A stretch of DNA of 64,000 nt, from positions 6,989,501-7,053,500 of the forward strand of contig NC_070559.1 of assembly GCF_026914185.1 (NCBI RefSeq). Reading direction: 5' to 3'. Shown here piece after piece: positions 55,009 to 64,000 of the stretch. This DNA is from Puccinia triticina. Taxonomy: Eukaryota; Basidiomycota; Pucciniomycetes; Pucciniales; Pucciniaceae. Under the pieces are notes generated by a model, which was not told where the DNA came from, did not search any database, and saw only the letters and a list, made by a program, of their open reading frames with translations. Positions within the stretch are counted from its first letter, which is position 1. Every line of letters begins with the position of its first letter. The position numbers were made by a program, and so were the translations under genes.

Positions 55009-57201
55009 ATGGCCAAGCTAACAGACTTGCCAGCCAATTTAGGCTTTGTTTGGAGCCAATATAAATATAGGTGATATAATCATTGGTTAATTCAATGAAA
55101 ACTACAAAATTCAACATAAAGCCTCCAAATATTTTTTCTAGGCAACCTACAGTACTGGTCTCATCAATTATGAAGTCAGATTCAACTGATTCAGCCATAT
55201 TCAGTACTGTAGTACCATTATATTGCTTTTAACCAAAACAAAGCAATATAATGGTATTATGGTGCTGAAGATGGCTGAATCAGTTAAATCTGACTTCATA
55301 GTTGATGAGACCAGTACTGTAGGTTTCCTACAAAAAAAATTGGATTCTTTATGTTGAGTTTTGTATTTTTTATTGAATTTACAAGTGATTATATCACCTA
55401 TAGTTATATTGGCTCCAAACGGGGCCTTAGTTCACAAGATAATCGATTGCCTTGTCGAGCATCCAGACCCCACGAAAGAGCCTCATTACAACCTCGACCA
55501 TGACGGAATCGGCTCTGGCCCAATCAAAATAAGGCCCCATCTAGCGCTCAAGGATACCTGTCAACGACACAACCATCGTCTTGATTATAGCGCTAAAATC
55601 CCCGAAAATCCGCTTGACGCTTCATGGCAGGAAGGTGAAAACCACGTTGTATTCAGCCCAAAGCGCACAGCCACAACGGAAACACTTTTAAACTAAACGT
55701 CTATCACTACCTCCAATCCAATAGGTCTGCCAACCAACCCACTATTACCCCTCACTTTGGTCAGCCGCACATTTCGACAATGTGCCCAGGAAACGCTCTT
55801 CAACAGCGTAGTTTTAGGCACTCAGTGGCAAGCCCTGTTATTCCTTCGAGCACTTCGCACACCCGCGCAGGCCGAATCTAACCTCTCGGGTACCGGCATA
55901 GACCCATCAACCGCAATCAATCATCCCTCAAAACCACTGGCCCAACTTGTTCGCTCGTTACAGTTCCGATGGCGTGGTCCAGCTTCGATGGGAAAGGGAG
56001 GTGGCTCTGTGATCTGCGATATCATCCGGAGCTGTCCGTCACTCGAAAACGTCGCTATCGGTATTACGCTCTTGAAACCGTGCCAAGAACCCTTATTGGA
56101 GGCCCTGGCAGGTCGAACATTTCTTAATGAATTCCTCGTCCTGAGGAACCCTTATCGTCATGGCGAGGTCCATCTTCAATGGAAGGCTGATGAAATGCTT
56201 GCTCGATTATGCTCTGGATGGAAACACCTCGAGACGATTGAGCTCCATAAACTCGCTGGTCAGTCGGACGAAATGATTCAGCACCTTCAGAAAACAATAC
56301 CCATCCTCCCCGGCGCCCTGAAAACGATAATCCTGGAAAGGCCTAATTTAGACGACAGGGAAATCTCTTGGCTTTTGGCAAGCTCTCTCGAGAGTATGCA
56401 AACACTTAAGATTATCGAGCCAACTAAGAAGCTTACCCGACCGGGCTTATGCCGAATCCTGAAAGAGTGTACCGGCCCAAATTTGGAAATTCTGACGATC
56501 CGAGTTGCTACGGAATGGGAGATGATTTTCCCCGACGAGTACTCCGAACGTTCGGATGATCCAGCCACAAACCGGGGCTTGCTTGATGTCGTCTTCAAAA
56601 CTTCTTCCGCCTTGAGGAAACTCAAGTCTTTGTCTGTCCACGGTTCTCTGATCAGCTTCGAGTTTTTTTACTCTACTGCCTGAATCGATCGTCAAGTTCG
56701 ACTGGGATGATCATGACATGGATTGTACTGCGGTCCTGGAGGCACTCTCGAATTCGCAAGAGAACACGTCCGAGTCGCATGTCCAATGCTTGCCCAATTT
56801 AAAATGTTGCTCAATCCGCAGTTTTTATAGTTGTCAGTTTTTCTACTCATACAAAATTCTACTGATAGAAGACCAAACTGCAAGAAGATCCGGTCAAAAC
56901 ACTAATTTTAATTCAAATCTTGTATATGAATGTAGGGCCCAAGAAAGCTCGAGAAGTGATTAAGACAGCCATGGAAGCACGAGGGGTGTGTCTTCACGTT
57001 GAAGGCGGAAAAGACTTTCTCAAGAATGAACGTGGCTACCAGCGCGGCGGCTCCGCTGTCCCGCAAAGTTTGAGTGACTCAGAAGAGTATCCAGATTCCG
57101 GTATGTCACCCATAAGAAACCCTCACACCTGCCCAGGAGAAAATGTGCTGAGCCAAACTGGTCAATTACGTTACTCTCCGTTATCCAGCCTACCCCAATG
57201 A
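55009..57201 (+). pseudogene. F-box/LRR-like protein, MITE and stop inside
   Basis: F-box proteins recruit substrates to SCF ubiquitin ligases. ATG 55009 reads MAKLTDLPANL, where a Tourist-like MITE (55042-55426) interrupts. After it the frame continues VHKIIDCLVEH, so together DLPANLVHKIIDCLVEH is an F-box start. Then TAA 55694-55696 interrupts (same phase on both sides, CAA to TAA possible), followed by LVSRTFRQCAQETLFNSVVL and leucine-rich stretches (SCPSLENVAIGITLLK, GWKHLETIELHKLAGQ, GALKTIILERPNLDD). At the T7 run 56663-56669 one extra base shifts the frame to LPESIVKFDWDDHDMDC; the C-terminal piece KKAREVIKTAMEARGVCLHV (from about 56937) would need a further splice. Loss of function is likely. 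The family is large in rust fungi (established knowledge). Confidence 0.78.
55042..55426. mobile_element. Tourist-like foldback MITE in the F-box codon region
   Basis: Ends GGCTTTGTTTGGAGCC and GGCTCCAAACGGGGCC, with arms of about 190 bp nearly inverted throughout (ATATAGGTGATATAATCA / TGATTATATCACCTATA; CAGTACTGGTCTCATCA / TGATGAGACCAGTACTG). TSD TTA (55039-55041 and 55427-55429). It belongs to the PIF-Harbinger-related MITE class. Confidence 0.93.
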
Positions 57202-57278
57202 CTTGGTCATGTCAATTTTTAACCAGCTAAATTATCAGTATGAGTACTACTGACCAGATTCTTTCCTGCACATGTAAT

Positions 57279-57895
57279 TAAGGTGTTCAAAGTTGAAATC
57301 ATAAAATTTTCTTTACATGAAATCATAAAATCATAAAGCTTTCAAATGATGATTTTATGTGTACCATTTTAGAAATGTTGCTCTAATTTGAGTGTTTGGG
57401 TGTACCAACAGTGGGTAGTTACGGTATGGTTATCGGTAATGTACTGATATTGTAACGGTTTTTCTCTTGTTACCCTTACTGTTAACTGTAACAGAAGTGC
57501 GTTACGATATCGCACACCCAGGATGTATGGCATTTAACATCCGTTACGATATCTGCCTGCACGGAGGGGCAGATATTGGACTGCATATGATCCAGAGGGG
57601 CCATTTGCCCCTCTTTATCTCGTTAACCAGTGGTTAATGTGTTACGCTACTAGTAACGCAAGTAACACACCAAAAAAATCAGGCCCGTTACAATACGGGC
57701 CCGGGGTTACAACTAGTTGTTACTAGTAGCGCTAACGCCTAAGCGCAGTAAAGGCAAGTGTTACACTACGCAGATAACGGCGGTTATCATAGTGTATCGT
57801 AACTACCCACCGCTGGGTGTACATATTTTTTTCAGCTTACAATTTTATGATTTCATGGTGTTATGATTTGATGAAAGTCAACTTTGAACACCCTA
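57279..57895. mobile_element. MITE family A, copy 4, split by a hAT MITE
   Basis: Reverse orientation: AAGGTGTTCAAAGTTGAAAT at the left and CAACTTTGAACACCCTAAA at the right. The interior ATGTGTACCATTTTAGAAAT and TATTTTTTTCAGCTTA match the 33847 copy reversed. The element is interrupted at 57406-57814. Confidence 0.93.
57406..57814. mobile_element. hAT-type MITE nested in MITE family A
   Basis: Ends CAACAGTGGGTAGTTACGG and TCGTAACTACCCACCGCT. The TSD GGGTGTAC is exact over 8 bp (57398-57405 and 57815-57822). The interior is rich in GTTAC/GTAAC words; no ORF. Confidence 0.93.
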
Positions 57896-60561
57896 AATGT
57901 AATGTGAGTATTTTTTCATTTTCCCCCAGATGGGTAATGTATTGTGACCTGCACCTGCAGGATAATGTATTATGAAAAACAGATGTGGTAGATCAAGCCC
58001 GTCTGGGCACTTGCCCAAGTTCCAGGTGTAAATCAACAAGCAAATTTACCCAGGCCAAAGCCTGCTGGGCCAAGCCCCAATTGCACATGGCCTAGACATA
58101 AGTCCCACTTGGCACATAGCCAAGTTTGGGGGGTCCAGGGACAAGTCCTGCTGGGCTGATGCCCAAGAAAGGGTGCCACACACGCCAAGCAGTGCCCCAC
58201 CATGGGCTGGCACACTGAGTGATGCACCCCACAGCTCAGGGGTGTATCACTCTGCATGAAATCTTCACCATGTCTGCCTGGATCTTCAGAGACCTAGTGA
58301 CATGGGGATCCGCCTTTGCAGTGTTTTTGTGTGTATGCACGGGTTCCAGGGATGATTCAGTTGGATGGCAGCATCAAGGACCTCCGCAAGAAGATGTGGA
58401 AATTTTTCAAGTGGATTTTCAAGGTGATCTAGGAAGCCTGGGGTAGGTGATCTATCTCAAAGCAAAAACATCTATTGTGAAGAAGACCCTTGCTCAAAAA
58501 TAAACAAATGCTCAACTTTCCAAAGGCAAGCAATATTGCTTGTGGTGGTAGACACTTTTGTTCCAGATAGAAAAACTCAAACATTTCTAGTTTACATATG
58601 TAGTGTTATATTCCACCCTCCTTTTTGTTAGACTATCAGTCTTGTTGTTGGGATGAGAAGATTAGGAGGAGGAAATTTTGACTGAGGAGTTCTGATAAAT
58701 GACCAAAGATGGTGGTCAACAAACAAAATGGTTCCGGCTCAATGATTTAATTACAATGATGTCAGAGAAGACTAAGTACTAGACCAGAATGTCACACCTG
58801 TGACAGATAGATACAACCTGAGAAACTACACATCTCAGTAACATGACAAATGTTTTAGAGCTACACATTTAAAATAAAGAAACCTCTCTAGAACTACACC
58901 TCTAGAGTAATAGAATCAATAACTACATGTCTTAATTAACATGATAATGTTAAGACAATAAAAAGAATAAAGACTAGGTAAATATTTAAGACTGTTAGTG
59001 AAATAGAATTCCAACAATCTTTGATACACACACTACCTTCAGTTTACATATGCAGTTGTACACAACTGAAATTATATAGTTTACATACTAGCCTTTAAAT
59101 ATATCTGTGTGTATGTATGTGGCTGTGTATCAACCACTCAGCCTCAGATGCAGCTGCATAGCAACCACAAGCCACTCATTACAGTAACTTAGCAACCAAA
59201 AGCCACATCAATAAAGCCTCATCATAACCATGGGGTGTGCAAGTTACTCAAGCAGACTACACAGCAATACAGAAAGCTGTTCAGATCACGTGGGAGTTGA
59301 GAAGACTCCATAGCAACCTATATTAGCTACAGTTGTAAATAGATAACCAGCCAAATTTGCTCATGTCAACACTTCCCCACTGTAAATAGCTGTATTCTGC
59401 GCATCAGGCCAGTTAAACATCTCATTTGTAAAGGCACACCAGCCAAAAAACCTCATGTACATAGAAAACCAGCATAAATGCCTCACATTTTCCTATAAAA
59501 GGAAGGGCTGTCTCTCGGCTTGTTCCCCATCAGAGAAGATCAGACCAGTGGAGATCATTACCCCCACCCAAGGAAACAATTTTTCACACTTTTTGATATT
59601 CATGTGACATCCCTCTAGATCTTCTAGCAGCCCCAGTCTCAAGTGACATCATTCGGCTCTTGGTCCTCCCAAAACTCTCCCTGCAAGAACTCCGCTCAGA
59701 CATCCCTACCTTTGATATATAACCTCCTTCCTTCTTTGACTACACTTCCTTCCCTCGGGGAACCTGCAGCTTTCATCATCTGCCATCAAGCTTTTACTTA
59801 TCTTCAAAGTTGTTCCTCCACCTTGACATCATCATTGGTCAATTCCATCTTATTGTGATTCTGATCACTCCTATTTTATCTTTGCCATTGTTGTGTCTTA
59901 TCCTTATCCCTTCCTCCAACAATCTGCTGACTTTTACCTGACCGTTGTGTCATATCCCTTCTTTCAACAACTTGCCGACTTTGACCTCAATCATCAACCT
60001 ATCTCATACGACTCCTTGTTGTCCTTGTGTCCTGTGTCTTCTATTCTCTTGTGTGTCCATCATCATTGTTACTCTTGCCTTTAGGTATATTTTCTTTTCT
60101 TCTTTTCTTTATTTTATTGCATGTATTTCTTCAGAAGAGCTTATTAGAAATACAACCTTTAGCTTGTTGATTAACAACACTCACACTCTCCACCACATAA
60201 TAAATACTAGCTTTATATTTTGCAATACACAGTCCATTTTGAGCCACTTTTCATAAAATTATTCAACTACACTAGACCACTTTCTTCTTTCTTCAAGCCT
60301 AGCTGGGGGTGTTGTCAGTCATTGCTGTTAAAAGAGGCAGGAGGTTCCCCACACATACTTCTCTGAATGCAGCCAGCAAATTGCTTTTGGAGTCTTACAT
60401 TGTATAGTAGTGTGTCCTTGAAAAAACTCCTGGGCTCAATATATGGAAAAAAGATGGCAGAAGAAATTCACACCTCTTTTTGATCATTGTTGTGTTGAGG
60501 CCAACAACAACACAAGTTCCCTCGTGGGAGAAGCTAAGTCTTGCTTCCTTCTGTGTATTTA
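57896..60561. other. Long stretch without recognised gene
   Basis: 57990-58210 has degenerate repeats around TGGGC-AAG and GCCCAAG. At 59491-59510 CCTATAAAAGGAAGGGCTGT, followed by CT-rich DNA, looks like an LTR or RNA polymerase II core promoter. No integrase, RT or gag motif follows, and the pyrimidine-rich frames at 59643-60256 do not look coding. It may be a solo LTR remnant. Confidence 0.4.
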
Positions 60562-60719
60562 GGCCCCGTTTGGACACCACATTATACATTATAAATTGTC
60601 AGATTTATTTTGCACAACCCCTGGGGGGTCTAGAAATTTGATGGATACAGGGAAAAATTTGGGATCATACATCATAAATCTGAGCATTTATCACATGTAA
60701 CACACCATCAAAACGGGCC
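60562..60719. mobile_element. Tourist-like MITE, 158 bp
   Basis: GGCCCCGTTTGGACACCA at the left and TCAAAACGGGCC at the right, inverted, the same terminal type as the 55042 element. Flanks are TTA and TAA. Confidence 0.75.
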
Positions 60720-60824
60720 TAAGGTCATTATAGCTTCAAAAACACGTGCAACTGAGTAAGCCTTGTGATACAATGTCAGCCACTTGTGGTTGCATTGGAA
60801 GAATGGGAGGACTGTTCCATGGAT

Positions 60825-60847
60825 GGGGGGGGGGGGGGGGGGGGGGG
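60825..60847. repeat. Poly-G run, 23 nt
   Basis: Uninterrupted G23; it may be an assembly-sensitive site or a quadruplex former. A C16 run occurs at 61931-61946. Confidence 0.95.
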
Positions 60848-62107
60848 TAGGCGGCTCAAGGAAAATTTGAGATATTTAGCCTGCTCACCCAGATGGGACC
60901 CAGATATTCTTGAAATAGAGTATTGAGGCCAAGATGAAGTGATTATGTGACCTTCAGGAAGAAATCTCAGAGGCTGAGAGCAAAACAAGGAAGCCCTCTT
61001 TGAGGGCTAAGGCTGCTAGCTTTTGAGGAGTAAAAAGGCTTCTCACCACAAGAGACTGGAAGATGGTCTCAGGGATCAGGTGCAGAGGACAGATGAGTTA
61101 ATTTCTTGTCTTGGGGGGAAGATATTTGATCTACTATAAGAGGGCCAAGTTTTGGAACAGAAGTTGAAACAAATCTTGTTAATGTGGAGAGAAGAAATGG
61201 GTGAAAGGGAAAAGAAAGAGGAACATACAGAAGAGACTGGTGAAATACCAACAGATATTGAGCCCACCCAAAGGGTTCACAGGATTTTGAGCCTGCCTCA
61301 CTAGGTGTCCCAGTTAGAATATTTTCAAGTATTTAACATGTGACTTGATATGTTGTTTGATTTTTCTCCAAATCTCATTCAAGGTCAAATTTGGAGAAAA
61401 CTCCAATTCTCCTTTTGTTCAAATAATAATTGAAGTATGTTTGAAGGGACTTTGAGTTCCCACTTTGGATAAAGTACCACCGAGATCTGCAATGTCCAAT
61501 CTTGCTGGCGGGGACTTGGAGATTATTTGGGGTATCTTTGGATATAATCCCAAGTTTTGCATCTGCAGTGTAATCTCATTCTCATCTCAGTACTAACTCA
61601 TCACCAGAGTGACCAAAATCATTGCCAACAGAACACTAGGCTTGAGAGAAATATGCTTCAATTTGTGGATACCAAATCAATTGATCAAATACTTAACCAC
61701 ACCATTCTATGACTCTTATTTGCTTCATTGATGCTGACTTGCATGTGTGAAACATACCCTGATTTCTTCTAAGAATTTGGCTCCTTGGCATTCATGTGCA
61801 TATACACATCTTTTTGGAATCACATTTTTCATGCCACATTTTATCCCATATTAATCTACATTTCATTGATATTAACCAACTTGCTACCAGTTTATTACAA
61901 GTATACCAAAATTCATATCCAGCATCATTACCCCCCCCCCCCCCCCAATTATGTTCACTCTTGGCCACTAGACACTAATTAAGCCCACCAATTTTGCACT
62001 GGCAGGTGTAAAAGTGTGCAGCACAAAAGATACTGTGCTGTTAGCGGGGGGGAATGAGTGTTGTGTGAAATATGTAAGGTCCTGCCATTAATTTTACAAG
62101 TGAATCT
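60848..62107. other. Intergenic, no gene seen
   Basis: AT-rich single-copy-looking DNA. Only short overlapping frames on both strands; C16 at 61931-61946. Confidence 0.45.
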
Positions 62108-62691
62108 CACTACAAGAAAAATTCATGCAACTGCCATCATTTGACATGCGCAAACTAGGGAGCAGGTGGTGTTTAGCTGACATTTTGTACTTCAACAAAG
62201 CTTCAATGCATAGTCACTGTGCATCATGCATATTCACTGTGCATGATGCACAGTGACTGTGCAAAGAAACATGATAAGCAAGACAGGAGGCACAAGGCAA
62301 TGGTGAGTGAGAATGGTGTGGAAGGATAGATTTCACATCAGACATGGAGAGAACAGAAAAGACAAAGAGAAGAAAGAGAACAGAAAAAGAGAAATCAAAG
62401 ACTATACCTAGAGACAGCGGGCAGGAGGAAATGGTGAGTGAGAATGGTGTGGAAGGATGAGGAGAGAGTCCTTCCACACCCGCTGCCTCAGGGAAACTAG
62501 CTACAAGCTGTGACATCTGAGTGAAATATGAAGAACATGTATGTAGCACACAAGACAAAGACAAACAAAGATGAAAGAGACATAACTGTAATCTAAACAT
62601 TGTTATGTACTTAGGTGGAGTTTGAATGGGCATTATCCTGGAGCATCTTGCATGTCAACTGACAGCAGTTGCACAACCTTTTCTTGCAGTG
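62108..62691. mobile_element. CACTA-like non-autonomous element, 584 bp
   Basis: CACTACAAGAAAAATTCATG at the left, a classic CACTA terminus, and CAACCTTTTCTTGCAGTG at the right; TSD TCT (62105-62107 and 62692-62694). Subterminal GCAACTGCC...TTGACATG mirrors CATGTCAACTGACAGCAGTTGC. It contains GCACAGTGACTGTGCA as in the 26663 element. The minus frame 62214-62633 is not convincing. Confidence 0.92.
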
Positions 62692-62694
62692 TCT

Positions 62695-63448
62695 GAGGAT
62701 AGTGTTAGAGTGGTAATTATATGAGACAACCAAGGTGAATTGTGGATTCAACTGGGGGAAAATTGGCTGAAGGGGCTCCTCAGGGAGAGGTCTTATGATG
62801 GTTATTAGACATGACTAGTGGGAGCTAGTGGGATTGTTTCATTTTTATTGGTGTGACATAATATGGATAATAACCAAATGACTTGAACTATAATCTCCTG
62901 TAATGTGGAAACCTCAGTGTAGTTAGTCTGCTTCAGCCCCATCCACTCTAAAAGAAAATCAATCAAGGTCCAGGGGCAGTTTGTTGCTATGCCAAAAATG
63001 TTCAACATTGGCTTTACCATGTTAACTTTTGAGAAGATGCTGGTTCACAATAAAGAAACCAAAGGTTGAACTTCAGAGATTATCTGTTCTGTTTATATTG
63101 TCCATGACAAACATGCGTAGATCAGACAGACAGGGGTTATTTTTAGTATGGTATGAGAGCATACAGTTCAGAAGATGAGAAGAGATGTAATGCAGTCAGG
63201 AGGCCAAAGCAGAAAACAGTGGAAATGGATATGATGATCGCAAACAATAGAGACAAACAAATGCTTCGGGTTTTTTTTTTCTTTATCTGGCCTGTTGATA
63301 GGTAGGTGGAACTGTCAACAGGCGTTAGCAGTAGGACAAGGATGGAAAGAAGATATCTGCATCAAGAGCAAGAAAGGGCGACCAAACAGAGGATGTGTAT
63401 GTGTGCACATGTGAAACAATAGCCCGGGAAGAGGAGGTGCTCGGTATG
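62695..63448. other. 3' flank of copper transporter gene
   Basis: No gene recognised. Probably 3' UTR near 63449 then spacer; a T10 run lies near 63271. Confidence 0.45.
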
Positions 63449-64000
63449 TTAGTGGCATGCCATTCCTTTGTCGGGTTGGCCAAATGAAATCTCTCGATGA
63501 AAAACAAAATGTCCAACAAATGCTCCTCTACAACCAATCATGAGATTAAGATAGTCAACATCCCAAGTGTTTTTTTTTTTCATTTTTGGATGATATTGTT
63601 TAGGAGAAAGACACTCACGCTAACACGGCCAATATGATTTGGGCGTTGTAAGTCATAACAACTTTAACGAGCAGGGGGTCGTAGACAATAAAAGGTCAGG
63701 TTCACATGCAGACTTTCAAAACGGTTTCTCAAGAAAATGAAATTGATCAAGACAGGCTCACCCAGCATCAAGAAGAAAGATAGAGTGACATTGGAGACGT
63801 AGAATAAACTACGGGTCAACTGAAGTGAGCGAGGGACAGCGATCTGACCCCAACTAGCCAGTTTAGGGCTGATGAGACCGACGTTGGCTGTGTCTTGGAT
63901 AGCCGCCGGATTGTCGATCAAGTTTTCGTTGGAAGAGACTCTTCGCGGGGGTGAAAGGGCTCGTTTGGAGACCCCACCGCTCAGTTTCACTTGGATCATC
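63449..64000 (-). CDS. Ctr-family copper transporter, 3' part
   Basis: High-affinity copper uptake protein of the plasma or vacuolar membrane (SLC31/Ctr trimer). Exons on the minus strand: 64000-63762 (continuing past the right edge), 63661-63619 and 63527-63449, with phases agreeing. The cytosolic loop after the first membrane segment (KRALSPPRRVSSNENLIDN) leads into QLTRSLFYVSNVTLSFFLML and, after splicing, VVMTYNAQIILAVLAGAFVG. The MLVVM in the second membrane segment is the MxxxM copper selectivity motif, and GAFVG is the GxxxG packing motif of the third. It ends HFVFHREISFGQPDKGMACH with a terminal Cys-His, a known copper-binding feature. The Met-rich N-terminus and first membrane segment lie outside the window. 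ATG 63999 is internal. No break is seen. Confidence 0.93.

Noticed and set aside
59643..60256. Ser/Pro-rich plus-strand frames
   Set aside because: Pyrimidine-rich composition explains them; no start context, domain or intron pattern.
1..64000. tRNA genes
   Set aside because: No cloverleaf with a GGTTCGAATCC-type B box and matching A box was found by eye; a tRNAscan run would decide.

Overview
The window looks like a transposon-rich chromosome segment of a basidiomycete, most likely a rust fungus (Pucciniales). This is an inference from introns of about 48-100 bp with GT-AG ends, a dense mix of Copia, PIF-Harbinger, hAT, CACTA-like, Tc1-like and MITE insertions, and the co-occurrence of Tet-like 2OG-Fe(II) oxygenase, alpha-kinase-like and F-box genes, families I associate with rust genomes. 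No rRNA or tRNA gene and no CRISPR array was seen.

Host-type genes sit at intervals. They are a single-pass Pro/Ser-rich membrane protein (8599-10681, +), a nine-exon purine nucleoside phosphorylase with every splice phase consistent (14285-16043, -), a small secreted protein resembling double-psi beta-barrel proteins (18816-19918, +), two convergent genes ending in similar SAM-like domains (48549-50112 + and 50962-52235 -), and the 3' part of a Ctr copper transporter cut by the right edge (63449-64000, -). Decayed host-type genes are an alpha-kinase-like gene (25178-28884, +), a Tet-like oxygenase (29020-30254, -) and an F-box gene (55009-57201, +). Each carries in-frame stops, and two of them are interrupted by a MITE with an exact target duplication.

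Mobile DNA dominates. A Copia gag-pol runs off the left edge (1 to about 3960). A full-length PIF-Harbinger element (4504-7799, TSD TAA) carries a transposase with one premature stop and an intact Myb/SANT-like second gene. The central 32-47 kb is a nested structure. An integrase-like DDE gene (N-terminal half 46503-47376, C-terminal half 32304-33062) is split by a non-coding LTR element (33063-46498, TSD CCGG). One LTR of that element is split by an 8.2 kb hAT element (37701-45909, TSD ATGCGGAA). The hAT holds a Copia element (37740-43567), and the Copia RNase H region holds an LTR-like insert (38460-39180). A Tc1-like transposase pseudogene lies at 53063-54243. At least five families of short non-autonomous elements are scattered through the window, including four CACTA-like elements whose TIRs contain a palindrome and which have exact 3-bp TSDs.

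A unifying signal is decay by transitions. At least twelve in-frame stops in otherwise readable frames fit C-to-T change of CGA, CAA or CAG. The two Copia LTRs differ by about ten transitions and one transversion, with over half of the transitions at CpG sites. This fits CpG methylation and deamination of repeats. Exon boundaries and junctions were read by eye; family names come from motif recognition, not database searches.
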